A stretch of 64,000 nucleotides of DNA from Bactericera cockerelli (lineage: Eukaryota; Arthropoda; Insecta; Hemiptera; Triozidae). A program made the translations under genes and the position numbers. Under the pieces are notes generated by a model. It was not told the DNA's origin, did no database searches, and saw only the letters and a list, made by a program, of their open reading frames with translations. Within the stretch, counting starts at the first letter, position 1, and each line of letters begins with the position of its first letter. Where the stretch lies: contig CM044957.1 of the NCBI GenBank assembly GCA_024516035.1, positions 17,369,771 to 17,433,770 of the forward strand. Reading direction: 5' to 3'. This document shows positions 1 through 10,595 of this stretch, piece after piece.

Positions 1-870
1 CTACCTACAGTTTTCCTACAAATAATGAATTGTTAACCACAGATTCTACAAAAGTTGTATGGATTCATTTAGATCTATACTGTTAAAATTTTAGGAGTAA
101 ACTCAAAAAGCCACCAAATGATAACAACTTTGTGTATTATAAAGTAAAATACTATTGAATAAAAAATACATTGAAACAACTCGCGCACATAGTTTACAAA
201 ACACATCATTAATACTTGTTCATACATTTTAAATCAATAATAATTATAATTAATATAAAACCAGAAATGAAAATTGTTTCAAAGCCCCGAAAAATAATCA
301 TAATAAGAGCTCTCAATCAGAGAGGAATTATTCCGCCAATTAGGCACAAAATATTAGGTGCAAATGAATCATCAAATTGTGGAATGAATAAAATAAATGA
401 ATAAATTGTGAATGGAGGAAAACAGTGGAAGTGGTCATTGGGGATGCATAAATAATAAAAAGCAAAATCATGGGAGCGTGAAGGGGGGGGGGGGGCTCTC
501 CCTGGCGATGGGGGGGAGTCCAGAGAGATGAGAGAGGGGTAGCCTGACTCCAGTGGCCGGCAGTGTTAGCACGTTATGTGTTGAGAGCGTGTTTTGTACA
601 CGTTATGTGCAAAATTAGAGGCAAAATTATGCGAAGTGTTGCAAAGCAACGTTACATTCCATTGATGATCGAGAGCTATTTTATACCATGTTTTGTCATG
701 ACCAGAACAAATCCCAACTTCCCCTTTCAATGTCCTTTGTAAAAAAAGCTGAGCTGAGATGAGGATCGCTCCTAAATAAAGTCGAACCTGCATAAACAGG
801 AATTCTAGGGAACAGCAATGTCTTCCTGTTTAGAGAGGTTTCCTGTTTGAATAAGTTTTTGTAAAGTTTA
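1..870. other. AT-rich Shaw intron sequence, no gene seen
   Basis: Intronic DNA upstream of the first exon in the window. The only notable structure is a run of 13 G at 483-495, inside a short G-rich patch. Short ORFs here have no recognisable domain and no codon bias. Confidence 0.5.
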
Positions 871-1050
871 TCCAGGATCCCTGATGCTTACACAAATAAT
901 ATTTATCTATCCAGGATCCCTGCTTACACAAGATATATTTATCTATCCAGGATCCCTGCTTACACAAGTAATATTTATCCATGCAGGATCCCTGCTTACA
1001 CAAGTAATATTTATCCATGCAGGATCCCTGCTTACACAAGTAATATTTAT
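871..1050. repeat. 36-39 bp minisatellite, about 5 copies
   Basis: Tandem copies of a unit containing CAGGATCCCTGCTTACACAA. Later copies are exactly 36 bp (CAGG...TCCATG), and the first carries a 3-bp insertion. The last two to three copies are nearly identical. Because 36 is a multiple of three, the minus strand shows a 12-residue periodic open frame, which I regard as a by-product and not a gene. Confidence 0.85.
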
Positions 1051-1272
1051 CAAGGTTTGACTGTAACAGATATGTGACAGTAAATTAAGTTTCATGGGAA
1101 CAAAATAAGATATTAGAAATTACTTTGTTTATACTGCCGAGGTATTTTTTTATTTATTTAAAGATGAGGTATTTCACAGCCTTTTTTGTTTCGTAGCCAT
1201 GAAACAGGAGCTACTATAGACGCTTGTGGTCTGTGTTGTAGCCTGTTAATACTAAGAAGTCATATCATTGCA

Positions 1273-1433
1273 GCAGTCTAAACAAGGTCTCATTTCAAAA
1301 ATTCAACTCTCCAGGTGGGTCTTATAAAAAACAACTTTCCCCACTCCAGGTGAGTCCCAACATCTTCCAGTTCATCTAAACAAGCAGTCTAAACAAGGTC
1401 TCATTTAAAAAATTCAACTCTCCAGGTGAGTCC
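1273..1433 (+). repeat. local duplication of the Shaw exon acceptor region
   Basis: About 48 bp of the intron end (1273-1320) is repeated 111 bp downstream at 1384-1431. Separately, a fragment of the acceptor plus the first coding bases (1341-1376) is repeated 76 bp downstream at the true exon start. Each copy carries CTCCAG|GTGRGT. The upstream exon fragment reads to a TAA within about 30 bases, so it cannot serve as a full exon. Confidence 0.75.
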
Positions 1434-1725
1434 CAACATCTTCCAGTTCATCCGGTCCCCGGTGAACGTGATAGACATCGTGGCGACCCTCAGCTTCTAC
1501 ACCGACATCCTCCTCCAGAACAAGGTGCAGCAGTCAGACATCCTGGAGTTCTTCTCCATCATCCGCATCCTGCGGCTCTTCAAGCTGACCCGCCACTCCC
1601 CCGGCCTCAAGATCCTCATCCACACGTTCAAGGCGAGCGCCAAGGAGCTGACCCTCCTCGTGTTCTTCCTGGTCCTGGGCATCGTGGTGTTCGCCAGTCT
1701 GGTCTACTACGCTGAGCGGCTGCAG
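1426..1725 (+). CDS. Shaw: Shaw-type (Kv3) K+ channel, exon encoding S3 end, S4 and S5
   Basis: Internal exon of 300 nt (100 codons, phase 0 at both ends), bounded by CTCTCCAG acceptor and CAG|GTAAAT donor. Residues 13-31 are the end of S3. Residues 38-60 are S4, with positive residues at every third position (R47, R50, K53, R56), the voltage sensor. Residues 74-95 are hydrophobic S5, ending in the YYAER motif just before the pore turret. The wording ([33 protein letters not shown]) matches the insect Shaw/Shaw-like subfamily, not Shaker, Shab or Shal. The protein is a plasma-membrane tetrameric delayed-rectifier subunit that carries K+ in neurons. I cannot decide between the Shaw and Shaw-like (Shawl) paralogues. 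Oddity: the first codons read GTGAGT, so the acceptor is directly followed by a consensus donor. Exons encoding the N-terminal T1 domain and S1-S2 must lie upstream of the window. Confidence 0.93.
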
Positions 1726-1734
1726 GTAAATGGA

Positions 1735-1900
1735 TTTTTTTTTTTTTTTCAACAAAATACTCTTTATTTATTTTAATTTTACATAATATACATTAAATAT
1801 TGTGAGTTTATGAGGTACTATTACCCTATTTGTTATGGGTTGTGTTGTACCTCATTTATAATGGAAAATAGATATTTAAAAAAAAGTTATCATCATCTTT
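1735..1900 (-). mobile_element. possible retroposed 3' end (poly(A) with AATAAA)
   Basis: A poly(T) run at 1735-1749 starts ten bases after the splice donor. Read on the minus strand it is a poly(A) tract preceded 13 bases upstream by AATAAA (1763-1768). That spacing is what a reverse-transcribed polyadenylated RNA leaves behind. The body further upstream on that strand is not recognisable. Confidence 0.3.
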
Positions 1901-2080
1901 ATTTGTTTACAGCTAGTCTAGAAATAACTACCTCCTACATAATTTTATACTACTAGGTACATTTGAGAAGAGAGTTGCAAGTAATTTTATCCATCTTATG
2001 TTTGACTTCTAGGAACTTTTCAGTTCTACCTGCAGAGTAGTATGAACTATGTATTTTCTACCGACCTCAGTAGCTTGAAC
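1896..2080. repeat. left arm of a fold-back structure
   Basis: This segment, which includes TTTATTTGTTTACAGCTAGT, recurs as its reverse complement at 2515-2697, with a few mismatches and small indels. The inner end of the arm (CCGACCTCAGTAGCTTGAAC) is the start of the tRNA-derived SINE found elsewhere in the window. A third partial copy at about 2257-2385 has the orientation of the right arm. Confidence 0.7.
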
Positions 2081-2250
2081 CATCATACAATCATCATAGG
2101 GGGGCGTCATCGTGAACGATGGTAGCCAGACAGTGGAGGAATGACTCAGCATTGACTCTACCACTGTTTTTACAAGGAGGCTAATAATTGACAAGGGCCC
2201 CCAGAACCAAGCCAATGCTGGTCTACTCCCTGTTTATAGTCCCCCAGCCA
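2081..2250. repeat. interspersed repeat R1, copy 1
   Basis: Contains GGCGTCATCGTGAACGATGG and AATTGACAAGGGCCCCCAGA and ends with one copy of a unit starting GTCTACTCCCTGTTTATAGT. The same sequence occurs at 32338-32467 followed by five tandem units. No coding potential; probably part of a non-autonomous element. Confidence 0.65.
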
Positions 2251-2394
2251 GAATAGAATAGAAAATAGATACTTCATACTACTGTGCACTGTGCAGGTAA
2301 AACTGGAAAGCTCATAGAATTCAAACATAAGATGAATAGAATTACTTGCAACTCTTTTCTCAAATGTACCTAAGTATAATATTAAAGAAAAAGT

Positions 2395-2535
2395 TATCAT
2401 ATTTGTGTTAATCACTTATTGGATATCACAACTACTCAAACTCGCATTACTAAATCCACGCTGAAACCGTGACTTGAACCACCGACCTCCAGGTTACAAG
2501 TCCATCGCCTTATCGTTCAAGCTACTGAGGTCTGT
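2395..2535 (-). mobile_element. tRNA-derived SINE, family 1
   Basis: Reverse complement of the copies at 24581 and 26501. It has a box-B-like GGTTCAAGTC and a conserved tRNA-unrelated part ending in a TTAACACAAATATGATAACT-like tail. It abuts the right arm of the fold-back structure. Confidence 0.6.
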
Positions 2536-2697
2536 AGGAAATAGATAGTTCATACTACTGTGCAGGTAGAACTGAAAAGCTCATAGAAGTCAAACATAAG
2601 ATGGATAAAATGACTTGCAAATCTTTTCTCAAATGTATCTAACTATAATATTAGGTAGGAGGTAGGTAATTCTAGACTAGCTGTAAACAAATAAAGA
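2515..2697. repeat. right arm of the fold-back structure
   Basis: Inverted counterpart of 1896-2080. It ends CTAGACTAGCTGTAAACAAA followed by TAAAGA. The arms are about 185 bp each and the enclosed loop about 430 bp. No target duplication is obvious at the ends. Confidence 0.7.
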
Positions 2698-3439
2698 GAA
2701 CTTTCTACCAAATTATATCGTTTATGTATCACGGAAATGTAAGCCCGTGTTCAACAAAAGCGAGAATGTGATAAACAATATTAATGGTCTATGTTATTAA
2801 TCAAACATAATTATTTATGTTTGGTTAGTCAAATCAAACATACATAATTATTATGTTAGATTAATTAATTAAAACATTAATATCTTTTTGTCATTCATAT
2901 GTCATACATATTCCAAGTGAAATGTGTCGTATTAGGCAGGTTTTGATTAAAGATGTACATGCTCATTAAATTTCCTGAATATTTCCAACAGACTTACACA
3001 TAGGTAGGTACATGTACAATGTAGGTCTGATCACATTACAAATGGAAATTCAGCAGACGCGCTCTCGTTAATGTTGTAGAGGCACTTGTTGAATATATTC
3101 TCTGATCTGAGAAGAATGAGAAGGTGAGCTCAAATTTCTCTGCGTGGGAGCTTTTTTCCGCTTAGAACATAATATATGTTATTATTATTTCTAATGAGGT
3201 TTAAAATTACAAAATGTATTCCGTATGCCCGTCTGACTCACATAGCCCTTTTATACATTTTTTTAGTAACTAGAATAAGTCTGTTGATTCTTCTATGGCT
3301 CCCAGTTTCATAATTACTAATGGATGATTCATATCAAGAATTTAATAGATAAATTAATACACAATCAAAAGTATAATGATCAATTTAGTTTACGGTTCAA
3401 TTTTTCCATTAGCAACTATGCAACTGGAGTGGGATTTTT

Positions 3440-3610
3440 TGTTCTTGTTGGTTTTACACTCCATTCGCTGGAAACTCCTACTCAAATTAACCTCACTTGG
3501 TCTGAGTGGGTCCGGGAATACCCAGAATCACGGGGGTTTGAATTTGAATGGTCATCCAGCAATGTCCTAACCTCGCTGGTCGTTGCTTAACTTCAGTGAC
3601 AGAACGAGAA
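3440..3610 (-). mobile_element. old 5S rRNA-derived SINE copy
   Basis: Read on the minus strand, 3610 down to 3560 begins TTCTCGTTCTGTCACTGAAG and continues through TTAAGCAACGACC. This matches the internal region of insect 5S rRNA (CGATCACCGAAGTTAAGCAACGT type), and then the SINE body GTGAGGTTAATTTGAGTAGG. More diverged than the copies at 27602 and 32044. Confidence 0.5.
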
Positions 3611-3679
3611 CTTGTGTATTCAACAGGATAGGATTTGAGTTTTTCAAGGAGCCTTTACAACTTTCCGTTCTGTTTTCAG

Positions 3680-3889
3680 GCCAACCCAGAGAATGACTTC
3701 AACAGTATACCTCTGGGGCTGTGGTGGGCTCTAGTTACCATGACGACGGTGGGCTATGGGGACATGGTGCCCAAGACCTATGTGGGCATGTTTGTGGGCG
3801 CCCTCTGTGCCCTGGCGGGGGTGCTGACCATCGCCCTGCCTGTGCCTGTCATAGTGTCCAACTTCTCCAGGTTCTACTCTCATGCTCAG
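3680..3889 (+). CDS. Shaw: Shaw-type (Kv3) K+ channel, pore and S6 exon
   Basis: Exon of 210 nt (70 codons, phase 0 both ends) between TGTTTTCAG and CAG|GTGAGT. It joins in frame to the exon ending at 1725. Residues 7-20 are the pore helix (LGLWWALVT). Residues 22-28 are the K+ selectivity filter TTVGYGD. Residues 36-62 are S6, with the PVPV gating hinge at 54-57 and the IVSNF end. All residues expected for a conducting Kv pore are present. The preceding intron (1726-3679) is filled with a fold-back structure and an old 5S-type SINE. The following intron is 11.6 kb and carries the antisense non-LTR element. The exon is notably GC-richer than its surroundings, as expected for conserved coding sequence. 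Confidence 0.95.
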
Positions 3890-4353
3890 GTGAGTCGGAC
3901 AGCTAATAGTCGAGACTGAATATATTTCATGTAATACGCTTTTTTCATTGATATTGATTGATCCAATCAATATCAAATATCACAGGCCATCCAAAGGGGC
4001 AATAGCTTGAGCATCAGAGGCACGCTTCCTCTCGGTAGTGAGCTCGAAAAAATATTTTACCTTTGAAATATATGTAGGTACATAAGTACCTATTTTTGTC
4101 ACAAAAAAAAAGAAAAAAAAAGTTGATCCAATCATCATAAAATTAAAATATTCTGTAATTCTATGAGAAATATAATAATTTCTATTTACAGCAAGCAATA
4201 TTGTGAAATTTTATAAAATACTGACCCTTTTCAACAAAAGGGCTGATTTTCTTCGGAAAGAGCCCCATCAGCTTAGGTTTTAAAACACTCAGTCTAGTTA
4301 GAATATAAAATAAATTTATTATACTTACCTAGTTTAACTTTTAACAGAAATAA

Positions 4354-4356
<3 letters not shown>

Positions 4357-4391
<35 letters not shown>
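4357..4391. repeat. (CT)n microsatellite
   Basis: About 17 uninterrupted CT dinucleotides within intron 2 of the Shaw-type gene. Confidence 0.95.
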
Positions 4392-4393
<2 letters not shown>

Positions 4394-6640
4394 CTACGCA
4401 TCTCGTATGAAAATGCATGATTGAAATAGGTAATCTTGAAAATGACAAAACCAATATGATATTAAATATTGAAACATGAGCTAATGTGTATTAAGATGTC
4501 ATTATTACCGGAGGATTCAAAAGTTGAGGCTTCATTTCTATATATATTTTTTTCAACAAGTAGGTTATAACCAGCAGAGTATGGATTAAAAAAAAATATT
4601 AGTTCGAACTGCTCAAATTTATGCTCATAATAAATATGCACAACGAAGCAGTCTTTAAGGACTGATGGCGAGTAATGAAAAATGAGACATTTTCTTATAA
4701 TTATTGATATAGGCAAATCATTTTAATGTTTTTTTTTTTGTCAGGAAAGTCTGGTTTTTCATGGTAATACTGATTTTAAAGTGAATTTTAACACCTATTA
4801 CTAAGTTTTAAAGCTAGTATTATTTAATCATGGTATGTTGTGTAAAAATTACATAGTTACCGTTTAAAATGAACTTGGATTTGTTTCTCTAACTTCTTTC
4901 CCGTGTATCTTCTCGTATGCTTATCCCTTCTTTTATGGCTACAACAGAAAAAAAACCATGATGTATCTTCTTTTTCATTTTTGACATCAACAATCATTAG
5001 TATTATTAACAAATTTCCCACTCAAACTGTTACAAAAGAGACTTCATAAAGTTCTCGGCGTATTTTCAAACTTTTCATTCGCCTTGTTACGCTGAAGTAA
5101 TAACGTTTTTCTCTCAAATCCTGAGGGAATACAAAATACGTTCCATTCCTCAACATTGGAGTATATTTCTCTCTTGTTTCCCGTTGAAAAAAAGAGAGGA
5201 GGAAAAATCCCTGCAGACTGCGCCATCACAAGTGAGGTTCAACATGATTTCATCTGATTATAAGAAAATAAATTAGGTTTTAACTTTGCCTCCACTTTTA
5301 GTTATTTCTTTTTCTCCAAGACAAAGGAGGGAGGCCGGGGTTGGGGGGGAGGAAATTATGTAAAGTCAGAATGCTTACAGGGATAATGGTATTCATGGAA
5401 TAGGATTCTGTCTGAGATGGTGCTTCATAGTTTGAGACATTCGTCCTTTCTGGAGAGAAGAAAGCAATGGAGAGAGAGAAAACCAATGAATCACTGCTCA
5501 TTTAAAATCTCCAGTCTTCAAAATTACTAATATTAGTGTAGTCATTTCCAAATTTTCTGCCTTAAAATTTTCATTCACAATACCCCAAAAATCTTAAGAC
5601 TAGGTAAAAATTACAATCCTTTATTTCGATTTTGGGTCAGCAGGATTTCATAACTTTGAAACCGTCGTAGATTCGAACCCAATATTATGTTTTCGTACAT
5701 GTCTATCCATGCTGAGTGTTGAAGAACTGATGGTCTTCTTATCCATAGTACAATATCCACTAGCATGGTTTAGACTTTAGTTCAGTAAATACATTTTTCT
5801 GCTTATACCTATTAGTCTATGTTTACGTCCGTACTACTTGATCGTCTACAAAATTATGGTAAGAGATAAAATGAAACAGAAAACATAATGCTTGGATTCA
5901 ATTTTCACTTTGAGAGTTAAAAATGAAAAAAGAGACATAAAATTTCCCGGATATAAAAATATAAACATAAACAGAGACACTAGACTAGGCGCTGTATGAT
6001 GAAATTCGCCATAAAGAACTTAAAAAGAAATGAAAAATCGATCCTAAAACTGAGGCGTAAAAAAGCACTTTGTGGAGTTTGTGGGCAATAAACTGTGAAA
6101 TCTTTTTGTAAGATTTGAGAACGAGATAATATTTAGCTTGTCTCAAATTTGACAAGGTGTTTTCTTCTTTGTATTGTTAGATTTGTTAGCGATGTTCTAT
6201 ATTTTTTAGTAATGTTACACTCTTTGTCATAAGCAAAGTTTTTTTATTATAGTACTTTTTTGTTCTTTATATGATCAGATTATTTGAGAGCAGGCATAGA
6301 AAAGTTATGTTTTTGATTTGTGGAACCCAAGTTTTTCGGTTGCTATAAACAGGTATACAATTCAAATCTCGATTGAACCACAATGTTGACAATCAAATTT
6401 ATCTGTAGGTATACACGCCAGCATTTGAAACCACTATTATTGAAAATTAGAAGAGATGGAAGTAATTACCATTGTGACTCTATAAAAGTATTTTAATATT
6501 TAATAATCGGGCATAATTTTATTATTCTCTAATAAAATCTGTTAACAGGTATGATTATCAAAACTCGACGACCATAATACCTATACATAACCTATAACAA
6601 TACCAATATCGCCTTAGGTATTTTAATACTTCCCAATTAG
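4392..6640. other. intron DNA with no recognised feature
   Basis: AT-rich intron sequence. A possible tRNA-like box B (GATTCGAACCC) near 5671 is too degraded to call. I see no exon with consistent splice signals. Confidence 0.4.
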
Positions 6641-6649
6641 GACAAATGC

Positions 6650-6800
6650 GTTCCATTCTTCCAAAAGTAAGCACAAGACGTGTTGTTATGTGGTCAAAAT
6701 TCCAAATATGAGGATAATTTGTCATGTCCCGGGTGGATTTCGAACCAGCAACCTCTTGATTCAGATGCCTTGACCACTCAGCTACCGGGGTAGAACCTTC
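6650..6800 (-). mobile_element. tRNA-derived SINE, family 3
   Basis: On the minus strand the head reads CGGTAGCTGAGTGGTCAAGG (a good box A, TAGCTGAGTGG) and then GGTTCGAAATCC (box B with one extra base). A tail runs toward TGACCACATAACAAC. It is not a functional tRNA, because the arms do not pair. Confidence 0.6.
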
Positions 6801-7375
6801 TGATTCTGAATTTTTACTTTCATGTAGGCATTTGGTATACAACGCTTTATGTTCACAAAGATTTTCCTAAACCTCAAGCGATAATAAATATGAACTCTGC
6901 TATTTCCTACCGTTCTTGGGTGATGATTATTTTTTCAGTTAAGGTTTCCTTTGATGTGGATAAAGGGACTTCTTTTCACAGAGATTTCAGCTTTCAGAAG
7001 CCCCATAGACCTAGTAGAAAAACATCAATGTTTCTCCTTTGTTCTACGAAGCATGAAATTTTTCTGAAAGGATCGCAGTGAGGATTACAAATTTATACAA
7101 AGTCAGAAAAAACATCAGATACACAATGCTTAGGACGATGCATAAATATTTCAACATTTCATTTGCACGGAAGGAGAAGAATAACGAACACACTGCAATA
7201 AAGACCAGAGGTAGGCCCGATATTAGCCGGTGAAACCTTGTCTGACCTCATAAGGGTTATTTATTTTTTGTGGTGGTCAATTTTCTGAACGCTCAGTTTG
7301 AATGATTGTTTGTTATTGAATTATAAACTAATAAAAAGTATAAAATAAATAAACCATAATATTCATGGCCCAATC

Positions 7376-7422
7376 TATAGGCTGTGTGAGGTTAATTTAC
7401 GATGCTGGTTGTTAAGTTTCCA
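7376..7422 (+). mobile_element. fragment of the 5S-type SINE body
   Basis: GTGAGGTTAATTTACGATGC followed by TGGTTGTTAAGTTTCC aligns with the post-5S body of the copy at 30761 (GTGAGGTTAATGTGGGTAGC, then AGGTTCGTGAGTTTCC). The 5S head is missing. Confidence 0.35.
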
Positions 7423-7690
7423 ATGAATTCATCTTATTCCTCTGTCTTCGTTTGACCTTAGCAATAGAAAGAGAGATTAAATACCAAAAATTGAATAAAA
7501 CTACCTAGAGATATGTGTTAGGTGTCGCAGGTTATGTATAGATGAGGGTGCTTACAGGTCAAAAATCATCTCAGTTCCTTTAAGTTGATGAAAGCTTTCG
7601 CAATATTTTGAATAAAACATCAGCCCCAACGCACGACCCATTAATAATACTCTTTTAGTGGAAGGTAACTACCAGGCGAGGTTAATGCTT

Positions 7691-7855
7691 AAATCATTTT
7701 CTACCATCTAACCCTCAGGGTCTCATTATTATGTGGTCACAAACACAAATTAATAAGGAAAAATTCATGCATTGGGCGGGATTCGAACCAACGGATCCCT
7801 CCGCTACCTGGATTACCAGACTAGCGCCTTAACCAATTGACTACCAATGCACGGT
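7691..7855 (-). mobile_element. tRNA-derived SINE, family 2
   Basis: The minus strand reads GCATTGGTAGTCAATTGGTT (box A) and GGTTCGAATCC (a perfect box B). The conserved 3' part TGACCACATAATAATGAGAC is shared with the copy at 47707. The GCATTGG head and CCAATGC tail form an acceptor-stem-like pairing. Confidence 0.65.
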
Positions 7856-8790
7856 TTCTTTTCCTATTATTATTTTATTCCCAATACGAGCCTGATAACA
7901 GAATGGAATCGTATTGCTGTTACACATTGAAATAAAATAAGTAAGCCCATTACGTCTGGAATCGAATAAGAAAACATGACTCTAATTCTTGTAAACAAAA
8001 TTTCCATGGTCTCTTTTGTTTTTGTGCGCTCAGGCATGGCTGAGCAGCAAGTCGAACAACTGAAAACTTGGAAAATATAAATTTAATGAGCTGGAAAATT
8101 GGGCCCGAGCTGGGAGGAGGCATGCTAAGGCTAAAAAATGTACTCTGATATCCCAAGCAGTTTTCTTTTGTACTTTTAAATAGCTACCAAGTCAGACAAA
8201 AGTTAAATGGTAGAGTGATTAGGCTCAAATGACTTCAGGATTGAGAAAATTTTCAGACAGTTTGCGGCTTTAAATGTCATTTACTTCAAGAGTAATTCGG
8301 AAAGTTTTTTGAAGTCCTACCAACATATCTTTCTCGGTCTTATAAAAAAATTAATCTCAAAGATATAACTTTGAGATTATTTTTTTCGTAGTCAGGGAGA
8401 ATTTTTGCCACAACTGGTATTTGATCTCGCGACCTAGAGGGTTGTCTTCTTCCCTCTGTACACAACTACACATGTATATCTATTATTAGTCTCATTGCTC
8501 TAAGATTAGAGCGAAAGCTCCTGGTTGGTATCAAAGGACGCTTTCTTGCTTTTTGCGTTGGTACAAAGAGAATTATTTAGTACTTTCAAATGAGCGGAAT
8601 GAAAGCGGAAAGCATGAAGAGTATGGCGCCACTCGACGGCAGGGAAAGCCAGCCTTTGTTCCAATGCAATGGGTGGGGTGGGGGCTGGGGGGATCTGTAT
8701 TTGCTCATCAATATGTTTGTATTCGTGTATCAATATGTAATTAGACAACTGATTTGTCTGATTTCACTAGAATTCACATGAATACACTTT

Positions 8791-8940
8791 ATGACCGACC
8801 TCACGAGCTAAATAGTTAAGTACCTCAATTATATAGTAACCTTTAGGTCGGTGATTCAAGTCCCAATATGTAATGTATAAATTTATTAAGACTGCCATGG
8901 TTTGACAGATTGTGATATCACTCTTGTGAATAACAGAAAT
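8791..8940 (+). mobile_element. diverged family 1 tRNA-derived SINE
   Basis: Starts ACCGACCTCACGAGCTAAAT and retains TAGGTCGGTGATTCAAGTCC (box B) and a TGATATCACTCTTGTGAATA tail. The tail resembles that of the chimeric SINE at 32200-32300. Confidence 0.45.
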
Positions 8941-9620
8941 AAGGTAACATCATTGGTGCAATGAACAACTTTGACACCTTTCCTTGCAGATCTTCCAGTA
9001 TTAAAACTTCATAAATAAATGACCAATCTCGTTCAGAAGTGAGAGCTTCATAATGAATTCATACCTATACTCAAGCTGTCCTTTTCATCAGAAGTTTAAA
9101 ACTTTGTCATCTAATAATTAATAATAATCCTGAAATAACAAAACACTATATACCTAAACTTCTTAAATTATTAAGGCTTTCATAAATCTAATTTGGTAAG
9201 TCGATCTATGGCATAAACTTTGCATACTCCACTGCAAATCCATCCCGAGAAATCTGATCGCATGCAGAGGAAGCTGCAAGCGCTGCAGAATTCTGTAGTT
9301 CCCCCATGTTTCTATCATGTCGAATGCAATTCTAAACAAAGCAATTTCCATATTCATTTAATCTTGTGCTAAGCGTTTGTCTAAAACACGGCTAGATAAT
9401 TTGTGGTTATACGCATGAACGTGCTATTAGGAGTAGTACCATCCATATCCAAACCAATACATTGTTACATAATTATCCAGTTAGGTACTTAAAAGTTGTT
9501 TTACAAAAAATTCAATCGCAAGGTAAAAATAAAAATCAAATCTTTTTTTTTTTGTCTATTGGATTTTTTCAATATAAGTCTACTGCCAGATAGGTAACAT
9601 CGCTATACACATACAAATAA

Positions 9621-9656
9621 GAATTTGAATTTGAATTTGAATTTGAATTTGAATTT
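9621..9656 (-). repeat. (GAATTT)6, tail of a truncated non-LTR element
   Basis: Six GAATTT units directly precede CGTTTATTTTCAATAATATA. On the minus strand this is an AATAAACG end followed by AAATTC repeats, a typical simple-repeat 3' tail of a non-LTR retrotransposon. It lies downstream, in the same orientation, of the full-length element at about 10.4-14.9 kb. Confidence 0.55.
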
Positions 9657-9875
9657 CGTTTATTTTCAATAATATACAAAGGGATATACAATATTACAGA
9701 AAGATAACAGTTTTAGATATTATGCTTATGGGCTAAGTAGTTCTAGCTAGGTGTAAGTGACTATGTTCACTTAAGAGATCATAGGTAATAATTTGTATTT
9801 TATGTAGGTACCTAAATAGAATGTACACAATCAATATAATACAAAATTACATTTATTTAAACTAAAGTTCTAATT

Positions 9876-9960
9876 GGTAATGGTAATGGTAATGGTGCTC
9901 AAAGGCACTTGTATTTACGGAAAGAGTCCATATAAACATGTAACAAAGAATAACAAAAGT
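9876..9960 (-). mobile_element. second truncated non-LTR 3' end, (GGTAAT)3 tail
   Basis: GGTAATGGTAATGGTAATGG followed by TGCTCAAAGGCACTTGTATT. On the minus strand this is a short unique 3' end followed by ATTACC repeats. It lies between the (GAATTT)6 tail and the intact element, so several minus-oriented non-LTR ends are stacked here. Confidence 0.45.
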
Positions 9961-10595
9961 TAAAAAATAAAATACAATATAAAATTAGAAAATAACCTTT
10001 CAAAATTTAAAATATGGGTGCTAAAATATGACAAAATACAAATTAATAATTCTAACATTTAAATGTCAGAAAAAAATCAAAAATAAAAATACTAAACAAA
10101 AATTAGACATTATAAGATTCAAAATTAGGGTAATAAGATGTGACAAGAAAGTAATTATGTACTTTGTAACAATTATTGTTTAATATGCAAATATACAGAT
10201 AGGTATTATAGTCATATTCAAGAGATGTAGGTTCTTTAATATTATCTTTGTATTATAATTATGATACCTTTATATAATTAGTTGATAGATTGTATTATGG
10301 TTTTGTTTGTGTTGTGAAATATTTCTAGTGTAGGTTTAGTTAATCACTAGTTTTAGAATAGTTAGACATTCAACTTATATTTGCCTATGTTGTGTATGTT
10401 AATGTTGTCACTTTTTATTTGTTATTTTTTTTATTTATTATTATTTATTTATTAATTATCATTATTATTATTATTGTTATTATTATTATTATTATAGAAA
10501 TTAGGTTTGGAGTATATTTGTATTTTTATTATATATTTGAAATGTATGTAATTATGTCTACTTAGTTATGTAGTTTTTCTGTTTTTATGAAAAAT

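Noticed and set aside
830..1039. Periodic 69-residue minus-strand ORF with CKQGSW repeats
   Set aside because: It is the translation of a 36-bp minisatellite. Periodicity in multiples of three keeps the frame open by itself.
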